Part shown: piece after piece, positions 28,509 through 37,152 of the stretch
How positions within the stretch are numbered: position 1 is the first letter of the stretch
How the letters are laid out: each line of letters starts with the position of its first letter
Assembly: GCA_963708455.1 (NCBI GenBank)
Contig: CAVPSQ010000009.1
Span: 1 to 64,000, forward strand
Length of the DNA: 64,000 nt
Direction: 5' to 3'
Source: CAIMUS01 sp963708455
Lineage (GTDB): Bacteria > Pseudomonadota > Gammaproteobacteria > Competibacterales > Competibacteraceae
Translations under genes and position numbers: made by a program
The notes under the pieces: generated by a model
The model's input: the letters and a program-made list of their open reading frames with translations, nothing else
Told to the model about the DNA's origin: nothing
The model's database searches: none

Positions 28509-30745
28509 AGGGGAGCCTCATCGTTGACCAGGTCGAAAAACTTGCCGAATTCCGATTTCGTGCAGATTCTGCCGAGCTTCTGGTACTCACGCTTAATCCC
28601 CAAAATGGCGTGAGCCATGCGGATTGCCCGGGCCTCGCGCGCGGCGAGGAATGCCGCACTGAGCACAGCATTGCGGATGTGGCCCCCCGCCAGCTTGAAT
28701 TGCCGGGCCAGGAACGGGATGTCAAGGTCTTCGGCGCGCGGGGCGGTCTTTGGAAAGGAGGCGTGCCAGATGCGCTCACGGCTATGTTCGTCTGGAAAGG
28801 GGAACTCGATACAGAAGCGCAGGCGGCGCGTGAACGCCTCGTCAATGTGAGTGCGCAGGTTGGTGGCCAGAATCACCACGCCGTCATAATCCTCAATGCG
28901 CTGCATCAGGTAATTGATCTCGATGTTGGCGTAGCGGTCGTGAGAGTCTTTCACTTCGGTGCGTTTACCAAACAGGGCGTCTGCCTCGTCGAAGAACAGA
29001 ATGGCGTTACTCTGCTCGGCTTCAGCAAACACCTGACTGAGGTTCTTCTCGGTTTCACCGATGTATTTGCTGACGATGCAGGACAGGTCTATCCGGTACA
29101 GGTCCATCTGCAATTCGCCGGCGATGATTTCAGCCGCCATGGTCTTGCCAGTACCCGAGGGACCGATGAATAAAGCGTTGAGGCCACGGCCTCTGGGTAA
29201 CTTGCCGGCAAAGCCCCAATCCTCAAATACCCGCTCCCGGAAGCAGACCTGATCGCAGATCTCGCGCAGTTGCGCCAGCCGGTCGGGAGCCAGGATGATG
29301 TCCTGCCAGCCGTAGGTGGGTACGATCTTGCGGGCGACCTCGCCGAGGCGCAGGTTGCATTGATCGCGGGCGGCCCGATAGAAGGTGGCGCTGACGTGCC
29401 GCGCATGGCCGTCCGCTGCCAGCAGGTGCAGATAGGTGGCCTGGCGGATGGCATCATGAATCTGGCCGGGCGTGAACTGGAACTGATTGGCCAGGGTGGC
29501 CAAATCCACCGCCGTCAGTTTCAGCCCAGCCGCGTCGCTGGCCTGCAACCAGGCCGCTTTGCGCAGCTCGTAACCCGGGCGGGGCAGTTCGATGCGCAGC
29601 GTCGGCGGCTGCTCGCCCGACCGGACGGACGGCGGGCGCGCGCGGCGAGGAAAGTCGGCACCGCCAGTTCAGCGAGCACGCCCTGGAGTACACCCCGCAG
29701 CGTCGTACTGCGTTCGTCATCGCCATTGAGGTAGTCCATCCCTTCGAACAGCAGTGCAGCCCCGTTAAGCAGGGCTTCCCGGCCGATGCGCTTCAGCAGG
29801 TTGCGGGTGCCGTGCTCGGCCCGCGCCAGCCGCGGCAGGTCGACGGCCAGCAGGGGCAGGCCGAGACCAAGGCAGACCGCCGCGGCGGCACGCCGTTTGC
29901 CCACACCGTAGGGGCCTTCGAGCCAGCATTGCAGCGGCGGGTGCCCCGCCGGCCTCGCCGCCGCATGGTAGCGTTGGACCAGGCCAGCCAGTTGAGCTTT
30001 GACCTCGGCGCGAGCAGCAGATCGGCCACCGCATCCGTGGCCGGCACCGGTTGCAGGAAGGTCGCCAAGCGCGGGTCGAGTGCCTTGTCGTGCAGCAGGT
30101 AATCCACGATCCGGTCGTCCATTTTCAGAAAGCGTCCCAGTAGCGGTACCGACCCGTCAGTCTCGTCAGCGAAAACCAATAACTGCTCGCGGATCAGCGG
30201 CGCCGTCTCCCGAAAAAACGCACGCCCAGCCAGCGTTTCCTCGAAGCCCCGGCAAAGCAGTTTCAACGTCAGGTCCACGCTCGGTCGGCGCCGCGTGACG
30301 TCATCTTGCAGATAAGCGTAGAGCCGGTCGTATTTGCGGTTGATCTCTGGCGCCAGAACCACCAGCAGCACGTCCCGCTCGAAGGGACTCAGGTGAAACA
30401 GCGCTGTCAGCCACTCCAGGGTCGGCGGCGTACCTCCTGCCAGGACTGTTCGATCCGTCCGGCGATGCGCTGCTCCAGGGCAGTCAGCCGCTCGCCAAAG
30501 GCGGTGTCGGTAAAAGCCGCACCCACCGACTCCTTGAGACTGTGTTCGACCTCATCCCGGCTCAGCACCAGGCCGCGCAGTTCGGCATCACCCGGTGGTC
30601 CGTCGCCAAGGTGATCCAATTGCATGCGGATGAGCAAATCCAGCCGCGTCAGTTGCTCCCGCAGATAGGCCTCGTTGCTGTCGTAGGCCTGCCATTGCGG
30701 TAGACGTCGCGGACCGAGATCGGCGGGGCGGCTAGCGTTGCCCAT
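28505..30745 (-). CDS. AAA+ ATPase (Pvc15-like), frameshifted
   Basis: About 747 residues. The N-terminal helical region (LREQLTRLDLLIRMQLDHLG) and middle part (LTALFHLSPFERDVLLVVLAPE) lead to a degenerate first ATPase-like segment (GPYGVGKR). The C-terminal AAA+ domain has Walker A GPSGTGKT, Walker B ILFFDEADALFGKR, sensor ILATNL and arginine finger RRLRF. In PVC/Afp this protein is needed for effector loading or particle assembly. The frame changes near 30420, 30000 and 29640; the changes cancel, since the span is a multiple of three. It overlaps the DUF4255 gene by 14 bases. Confidence 0.8.
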
Positions 30746-31298
30746 ACCGTATTTCCTGGGTTTCGACGCGGGATATGTCTCGTCTGTCCTGAGAATCCAG
30801 GTGCGCCAGGCGAATCTCGTAACAGACCGAAAGTCGGTACGACATCTGCAGGGCATTCCAAATCCGCGTCTGTTCCTCGAGGTTCATCCGGCATAGCACG
30901 ACGCGCAACTCTTCGCCCGAACCCCGCAGACTGCCCGTGAGCAGCGGATCACCGATGATGGCGTTATCGTAGAAAACCCGCATTGCCGCGCCGAGGATCA
31001 GATGTTCGTTAAGATTGCTGTCACTGTCCTGGGTATAAGGGGTGAGCATGTAGTAGAGGCTCAGCGTCAGTGGCGCGCCCTGCAGCTGGTGTGGGGTGAT
31101 GGTCAGCGGCGGCCGGTTCTTGGCGAAGGGGCTCTCGACGACTTGGTACAGATAGAGGTTCAGCAGGTGGTTGGTGCTCAGCGTTACCCGCTGGGGCGAA
31201 TTAAGGGTGACTGCGACATTGGTCGGGTCGGTTACCCCGTTTTCGAGCAGTTGGCGTAGCGTTTCGCTGACGTCGTGGATTACCGTGTACACGCTCAT
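30732..31298 (-). CDS. DUF4255 tail-terminator/cap protein (Pvc16-like)
   Basis: A 188-residue protein: VIHDVSETLRQLLENGV at the N-terminus, then VTLSTNHLLNLYLYQVVES, LTLSLYYMLTPY and LCRMNLEEQTRIWNALQ. This is the family that caps the distal end of the sheath-tube in PVC and Afp. Intact; ATGA overlap with the tube gene upstream. Confidence 0.9.
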   Translation of the reverse strand: MSVYTVIHDVSETLRQLLENGVTDPTNVAVTLNSPQRVTLSTNHLLNLYLYQVVESPFAKNRPPLTITPHQLQGAPLTLSLYYMLTPYTQDSDSNLNEHLILGAAMRVFYDNAIIGDPLLTGSLRGSGEELRVVLCRMNLEEQTRIWNALQMSYRLSVCYEIRLAHLDSQDRRDISRVETQEIRYGQR

Positions 31299-31795
31299 AC
31301 GATCAGTTTCTCGATGCCTTCATGGGCGAGTTCGATGGCTTCGAAACACACGCTGTTGTCCGTCGCCTTGAACTCGGGCCCTGTCCACTTGACCGGGAAC
31401 GCCCGACGCAGCAGCCATTCCTTTTGCACCTCGCCGGCAGCATTGATCAGCGCGATGGAGATCTTGCGGCTACTGTCCTGCTGGCTTGTCGCCGTGCTGT
31501 GGCCCGGCTCGCGGTGAGCCGCCGGGCGCTGGTTGGCATGAGCGAAGGCGCCGGTAGCGACATCCATATACCAGTCGAATAGCTCATAGGACAGCGTCAG
31601 ACCCCGCTTGAGCATTACGTTCTTAACTTCGCTCTGCTCCGGAAACTTCAGGGTATGGGAATTGCGTCCACCCTCGCGGTACTCAAAAACCTTGGTCTCC
31701 ATCTCCAGCCCGGTACACTCGGAAAAGCCGGCGATTTTGACGCTGCCCAGGCTCAGGCGAAACAGATAGCCGGCAAAGGGATCTTCGGCTCTCAT
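31295..31795 (-). CDS. Tail tube protein 2 (Hcp/gp19-like)
   Basis: A 166-residue tube subunit with the diagnostic AGFSECTGLEMETKVFEYREG, TLKFPEQSEVKNVMLKRGL, FDWYMDV and the end FEAIELAHEGIEKLIV. Compared with the second tube gene at 34265 it has an insertion of about 20 residues (ANQRPAAHREPGHSTATSQQ) in a loop. It forms the inner tube rings, probably the specialised one near baseplate or cap. Its start overlaps the sheath stop (TGATG). Confidence 0.9.
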   Translation of the reverse strand: MRAEDPFAGYLFRLSLGSVKIAGFSECTGLEMETKVFEYREGGRNSHTLKFPEQSEVKNVMLKRGLTLSYELFDWYMDVATGAFAHANQRPAAHREPGHSTATSQQDSSRKISIALINAAGEVQKEWLLRRAFPVKWTGPEFKATDNSVCFEAIELAHEGIEKLIV

Positions 31796-33669
31796 CAGCG
31801 GTTCTCCCCCAATGCCTGCGTGTCGAGAGCAACGGCTACAGCTTCGGTGCTACGCCGGATGGTCGCCACAATGAATTCCATCGGCCACAGCGGTGCGAAG
31901 CCGATCTGGGCGATGACCTCGCCGCGTTCCAGGGTTTCTGGCGGATTGGTCTCGGCATCACACTGCACGAAATAAGCCTCATCCGCACTGGCGCCGGCCA
32001 GCACGCCGGTCTGATACAGGCCGCCGAGATAGCTGTTCAGGCTGGCCGCGATGCCCCGCCGAAGGCGCTGATCGTTCGGCTCGAACACGCTCCACTGCAG
32101 GCTATGGCGGATTTCCCTAACAATTGCCAGCAATGTCCGACGCACCGCAATGTAGCGCCAGCGGGAATCGCGCGTGAGGGTCCGCGCTCCCCAGATGCGG
32201 ATGCCACGGCCAGCGAAAACGCGCAGGCAATTGATTCCGTCCGGGTTTAGCAGTGCTTGCTGCTGCGCGGTGACGGCGAACTGGGTTTCGAGCACCCCCT
32301 CCAGCCTTTCGTTGGCCGGCGAGCGATGCACGCCCACCAGCACGTCGGTACGAGCAAATACCCCGGCTACGATTCCGCAGGGTGGCACAAAGCGTTCAAT
32401 CCGCTGCCCTTCGATCGGCGCCAGGCGTACCCAGGGGAAGTAGAGGGCACCGTTGACTGCCGCCGGCATGAACGCCAGTTGCTCAATGTAATTCGGGATC
32501 AGGACCGACAACGGATCGCCGTTCGCCGCCTGGCGCGGGCTGTCGAGAATGGCGAAACGGTCCCCCTGCACCTCGCAGTGGCGCAGCACCTGCCGCTGAC
32601 CGGTCACGAACTGGGCATAATCCGCGGTCTCCTCCGCCAGTCGCGCCAGGTCAGGCAGCGCCACCAAAGCGATTTCCTCGATGGCCTCCAGTGTCGCCAG
32701 TCCCTGGTAACCCGCAACCACAGGATCGAGATGGGGAAAATAACCACTGTCGTCATAGCCGGTGAAGTAGCCGACGGCAATCGGCAGTATCGGGTCCTGC
32801 CCCTCGGTCTCGCGGACGAACACCGCGGCGGTGGTCGTCACATCCAGACCCTGCCGGCCGGCACCGTCCATCAGCGTCACCCGTACCAGGATGGAGTGAC
32901 CGGCGGCCAACTTGGTGAGATAGGCGCTCTCAGCCGCATCGCCGTTAATTCTGTCCGCAAGATAGCGGGGATGAACAGGATTCAGCGAGAGGTCTTCGAA
33001 GCGCTCGAGGCGGTCCAGGTCCCAGACTTCAAAGTCGAGGCCGGCGCCCAGCACCAGGCTACCTGCCGGTAAGGCGTATGCCAGCGGCGCATCCAAACGC
33101 ACCGTACTGGCCGACAGCACAGTGGCTACCCTGCGGTCCTGCCGCACCCGGCTGTCAGTAGCGTGCACCAGCGAGAGTTCTTCGCCGTCCTGCAGATCCA
33201 CAGTGGCCGCCAGTTCCAACCGGTTCGCGCCGGCAGGCGCCGCCAACCTAAGCTGGGTCAAGGACATGCGCGCGCGGCTACGCGACAGCCGCAACTGCAA
33301 CGTGTTAGCCCAGGCCCCCTCGTTGGCCGCCTCGACAGCGATTACAACCTCGCCACGGTCGTTGCGTGCTACCCAGCGGGCATGGCGGGGTGCCTTATCC
33401 GGGCTTAGGCTGTCAGCCACGCGCACCACGTAACAGATCTGACCACCGTTGGCGAAGAAGCCATACACCGCCGGCCCCAAGTCACCATCCTCCGTCAGAC
33501 TGCCGAACACCGTCTTGAACTGTTCCCAGTTTTCCAACCGCTGCGGTGAGTTCAGCGGGCCACGCTCGGCCAGGCCGATGAAACCCGTGACGCTGGTCAG
33601 CCGCGGCAGCGGCGCTGGCGCCGCCGCCGCCCGCCGCAGATAGATGCCCGGCGTATGCAAACCGTTCAT
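31795..33669 (-). CDS. Contractile sheath protein C (no propeller)
   Basis: A 624-residue sheath subunit. The N-terminal arm HTPGIYLRRAAAAPAPLPRL is followed by VTGFIGLAERGP, a beta-rich middle part, and the conserved C-terminal sheath core RIWGARTLTRDSRWRYIAVRR, QWSVFEPND and YFVQCDAETNPPETLERGE. It is the third sheath of the operon and, unlike the other two, has no repeat insert. Intact. Three sheath paralogues are common in PVC/Afp loci, one forming most of the sheath and others the end rings. Confidence 0.9.
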   Translation of the reverse strand: MNGLHTPGIYLRRAAAAPAPLPRLTSVTGFIGLAERGPLNSPQRLENWEQFKTVFGSLTEDGDLGPAVYGFFANGGQICYVVRVADSLSPDKAPRHARWVARNDRGEVVIAVEAANEGAWANTLQLRLSRSRARMSLTQLRLAAPAGANRLELAATVDLQDGEELSLVHATDSRVRQDRRVATVLSASTVRLDAPLAYALPAGSLVLGAGLDFEVWDLDRLERFEDLSLNPVHPRYLADRINGDAAESAYLTKLAAGHSILVRVTLMDGAGRQGLDVTTTAAVFVRETEGQDPILPIAVGYFTGYDDSGYFPHLDPVVAGYQGLATLEAIEEIALVALPDLARLAEETADYAQFVTGQRQVLRHCEVQGDRFAILDSPRQAANGDPLSVLIPNYIEQLAFMPAAVNGALYFPWVRLAPIEGQRIERFVPPCGIVAGVFARTDVLVGVHRSPANERLEGVLETQFAVTAQQQALLNPDGINCLRVFAGRGIRIWGARTLTRDSRWRYIAVRRTLLAIVREIRHSLQWSVFEPNDQRLRRGIAASLNSYLGGLYQTGVLAGASADEAYFVQCDAETNPPETLERGEVIAQIGFAPLWPMEFIVATIRRSTEAVAVALDTQALGENR

Positions 33670-33696
33670 GCGTGGTCTCCGCTGCTCGCTCGTCGT

Positions 33697-33933
33697 TCAC
33701 CGTTCAGGCTGTTGCGCACTCTTGTTGATCTCCTCGTTGATCCGGGAAATCTCGCTGACCCAGGAGCGACGCTCCAGGTGGGGCAACTGCAGCAGCGTCT
33801 CCCGTGACCAATGGAAATGGTAGGCGATAAAGGCTACCTCCTGACGCGCCTGGTCCAGGGGGTAGCGGGCTATTCCCCCAAGGGACGGTCCCCATAAAGA
33901 GTAGTCGGATCCACCTCGAAGGCTTGAGCACAA
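33697..33933 (-). CDS. Small DUF6760-like eCIS protein
   Basis: A short basic helical protein whose core YPLDQARQEVAFIAYHFHW and ERRSWVSEISRINEEINK matches the small DUF6760-type proteins found beside eCIS sheath/tube genes; the exact role is unknown, possibly assembly chaperone. The true start is uncertain: a TTG at 33933 keeps the frame open, but homologous proteins begin just before the YPLD segment, where only a weak ATA is in place. Confidence 0.65.
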   Translation of the reverse strand: MCSSLRGGSDYSLWGPSLGGIARYPLDQARQEVAFIAYHFHWSRETLLQLPHLERRSWVSEISRINEEINKSAQQPER

Positions 33934-34251
33934 TGCGGGCAGGTCACCGTCAGCGCCGCGTCTTCGCCGCTGTTGATGCGCGCATAGAGCTCCTGCAGGT
34001 AGGAGACGTCAGCGGCGAACATGCGCTCAATCACGCCGGGATTGACGTTCGGGCAGGTTGCCTAAGCGGGTGATCACCCGCGCTAGCAGGATGATGCTCA
34101 TATAGGCGCTGTTGCGCTGCACCCGTGGGTCCTGTAAGGGTGCGATTTCGTCCGCCGCGCTGGCCAGCCGCATGATGCCCTCACGGTGCAGATTGCCTTC
34201 ATGGTCCACGTAACCCTTGGGCAGGGTGAAAGCGAATTCTGTTTGTAGCAT
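33870..34251 (-). CDS. Tail assembly-type protein with zinc-ribbon-like CPHC, frameshifted
   Basis: About 126 residues. MLQTEFAFTLPKGYVD and HREGIMRLASAADEIAPL are followed by RVQRNSAYMSIILLARVI. After a one-base frame change near 34055 it continues as NPGVIERMFAADVSYLQELY and ends with TCPHCAQAFEVD. This resembles phage tail assembly chaperones found next to tube genes. It overlaps the next small gene, as is usual for such pairs. The single CxxC makes metal binding possible only as part of a complex. Confidence 0.65.
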
Positions 34252-34264
34252 GACTGGCGCCCAA

Positions 34265-34726
34265 TTAGCTGACCACCATCTCGGTAATTCCCTCGTGGCA
34301 AAACTCCAGCGTCTCGATGGCGATCTCATTGGCGTTAGCCTTGAGTTCCGGGCCGGTCCATTTGCTCGGCCAGGCATGCTGTAGATTCCAGCGGATGCGC
34401 TCGCCGCCGCCAGTGACGCCACGCTCGTCGTAGAGTATGATCGAAACGTTTTTACGCTCGATGACCCCGCTCATGACGGTCTTGCGCCAATCGAACAGTT
34501 CGCTGTTAGTGCTGAAACCACGCTTCAGGGTCACGTTGGATTGCTTCTTCAGTCCGGGCAGCTTGCGCACGGTAATGTCCTCGTTGCCCTCTCGGTATTC
34601 GATGACGTTGGTTTCGCTGTCGAGCCCCGTGCATTCCGAAAACCCAGCCGCCGTAATGCCTTGGATCTCCACCACGAAATTGAAGGCCGCCAACGGGTCG
34701 AAAGGATTGTTGTCACGTCGCGCCAT
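34265..34726 (-). CDS. Tail tube protein 1 (Hcp/gp19-like)
   Basis: A 153-residue tube subunit: NPFDPLAAFNFVVEIQGI, AAGFSECTGLDSETNVIEYR, KLPGLKKQSNVTLKRGF, ELFDWRKTVMSG and the end LEFCHEGITEMVVS. It is the canonical-length tube protein and lies directly behind sheath B, so it probably forms most of the inner tube. Intact. Confidence 0.92.
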   Translation of the reverse strand: MARRDNNPFDPLAAFNFVVEIQGITAAGFSECTGLDSETNVIEYREGNEDITVRKLPGLKKQSNVTLKRGFSTNSELFDWRKTVMSGVIERKNVSIILYDERGVTGGGERIRWNLQHAWPSKWTGPELKANANEIAIETLEFCHEGITEMVVS

Positions 34727-34767
34727 TGCATCTCACTCCTCAATTATGAATGTTGATCAGTCAGAGT

Positions 34768-37139
34768 CTATTCCGAGATTTCGGCCCCAGCCCTGGATTG
34801 AGCTATCCGGAAGATCACGAACTCGGCCGGTTTGGTGATCGCCACCCCGATTTCGGTGATTACCTGGCCGGCTTCGATCGAATCGGGGGTGTTGGTCTCC
34901 CGGTCACACTTGACGTAAAAAGCCCGTTCCTCGGTTTCGCCGAAAAGGGCGCCGCTACGCCAGACCACACGCAGAAAGGCGCGAACGTTGCGCTCGATGG
35001 TCCGCCACAACTCGGGGGTATTCGGCTCGAAGACCACCCATTGAGTGCCCTCGTCAATGGACTCTTCGATAAACAGTAGAAGTCGTCGGGTACTGACATA
35101 ACGCAGGGCGGGATTGGCGGACAGTGTGCGTGCCCCCCAGATGACCCGCCCTACGCCTTTGACATCGCGCAGTACGTTGACATTGATCGGGTTCAGTACT
35201 TCCAGCTCGGCACGACTGAGCAGCCGGGCCAAGCCCAGGACACCGCGCATCAGACCGTCCTCGATACCTGCTGGCGCTTTGTGAACGCCACGGCGAACAT
35301 CGGTAGCCGAGTAACGCCCCGCCACTACGCCGACCGGCGGCACCAGGATAGTCTTGCGGGTAAGCGGATCGGCCACCTCCACCCACGGGACATACAGTGC
35401 TCCGAAGCTGGAGTTGAAGGCATTCTGACCGCTGAACTCGGGGCCAGTGGCCTGCTTGTAGGCTAGCGCCTCGGCGGCCGTGTCGATGGAATCAGGGGCG
35501 GCGACCAGAAAAAAGCAGTCGCCGCGATTCTCGCAATAATTGATACCGGCCAGCATGACGTCACGGGAGGCCCTGTCCGGCACGGCGACGATATTGATAT
35601 TGTCGATGGGGTCGAAGGCTTGCAGGCCATCGGTCCCCGTGAAATCACTATCCACCAGACTCGCCGTGCCGTCGCTGCCCCCACTCAGGTTGCGGCGGAT
35701 CGTCATCAGGGGTCGGTCTGGCAGGGGGAACAGGTCGTTGGGATTGGCGTTGACACGGATGGCCTTCGACACGTCGTTGACCGCGTCCTCGACCGAGGCG
35801 ACGGCATCGGGATCGAGCACGACGGCGTCATAGCGCTCAACCTGCTCACCACGATAGAAAACACGCAGCTGAAACGCGGGCGCGCTGCCCGCAGCAACCG
35901 TCGTGGTCCGGATCACGCCGCCCGCCCCCACCACCCAGCTGCGCTGGGCATCAACCAGCCGCACCGCGCGCAACGCTGCGCGCGCGCCACTGTCCTGCAC
36001 GGCCCAGATGGCACCACCGCTGCTGGTCGCCAGGATTACCCCGCCAACGCCGCTGGCCCAACCAGTGGTGGCATTCTGAAAATGAACGGCGTGCAAGGTC
36101 TGCCGTGTCCCGCTTTGTTGCGCCGTCCAGGTCGCGCCGCCGTTTGCCGTCGCGAGGATCACGCCGCCCGCGCCCACCGCCCAGCCGACCATTGCGCTGA
36201 CGAAATACACCCCGTGCAGGTCCGTCGTCACGCCGCTGGTTTGCGCCGTCCAGGTCGCGCCACCGTTCGTTGTCGCCAGGATGCGGCCACCCGCACCTAC
36301 CGCCCAGCCGGCCGTCGTGCTGGCGAAGTGCACCCCGTGCAGGTCCGTCGTCACGCCGCTGGTTTGCGCCGTCCAGGTCGCGCCACCGTTCGTTGTCGCC
36401 AGGATGCGGCCACCCGCACCTACCGCCCAGCCGGCCGTCGCGCTGGCGAAGTGCACCCCGTGCAGGTCCGTCGTCACGCCGCTGGTTTGCGCCGTCCAGG
36501 CCGTGCCACCGTTCGTCGTCACCCGAATCACGCCGCCGGCGCCCACCGCCCAGCCCGTCATCGTGCTACCAAAGTGCACCCCGTGCAGGTCCGTCGTCAC
36601 GCCGCTGGTTTGCGCCGTCCAGGTCGCACCGCCATCCGTCGTCGCCCGAATCACGCCGCCCACACCCACCGCCCAACCGGCCGTTGCGCTGGCGAAGTGC
36701 ACCCCGTGCAGGTCGGTCGTCACCCCACTGGTCTGCGCTGTCCACGGGTGCTCGATGCTGATCGCCACGGCATCGCCCCAGGTTCCCCGGCTGTGCGCGC
36801 TGAGGCTCAGCGCATTGTGGGTGCCGTCCGTAATCGTTGTGCTCGACGCTATGGCCAGTTGATGACCGGATGCATCGTGCCCGCAGGTGCGGACCACGTA
36901 GCAGCGCGTCCCGCCGTTCAGAAAAAAAGATCAATCGTGTAGGCGAGAAAAGCACCGGAGACAAGGCCCCCGAAGCGCTCGAAGAATTCGCTTCGGTTGC
37001 CGATCAGGGTCGCTTCGCCAATGGGGCCTTTTTCGGCCAGGCCGACGAAGGCGCCCGTCGAAGTACCGACTCCCTGGATAGGCTGGTTGCCCGAAGGCAC
37101 CTCTTCGACGTAAACACCGGGGGAAAGATACTGCGGCAT
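34768..37139 (-). CDS. Contractile sheath protein B with inserted seven-repeat beta-propeller
   Basis: About 790 residues after one frame change in the A7 run near 36925. The N-terminal arm PQYLSPGVYVEEVPSG and TSTGAFVGLAEKGPIG is followed by GGTRCYVVR. Seven ~41-residue repeats then occupy 35886-36747 (consensus WTAQTSGVTTDLHGVHF...GWAVGAGG.I..TT.GGAT). The sheath core follows: NYCENRGDCFFLV, PWVEVADPLTRKT, VIWGARTLSANPALRYV, QWVVFEPN and YVKCDRETNTPDS. The repeats resemble Ycf48/BNR propeller blades and sit where other sheaths carry surface domains, so they should face outward. Such an insert is not standard in PVC, Afp or T6SS sheaths. Confidence 0.88.
35886..36747 (-). repeat. Seven tandem 123-bp repeats (propeller blades) in sheath B
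   Basis: The period is 123 bases (41 codons). The first five units are nearly identical at DNA level and the last two are more diverged (ending WVVGAGGVIRTTT). Key residues per unit: Trp start, SGV/SGT, HGVHF, GWAVG, GG, TT.GG. Confidence 0.9.
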
Positions 37140-37152
37140 CGCGGCTACCTCC

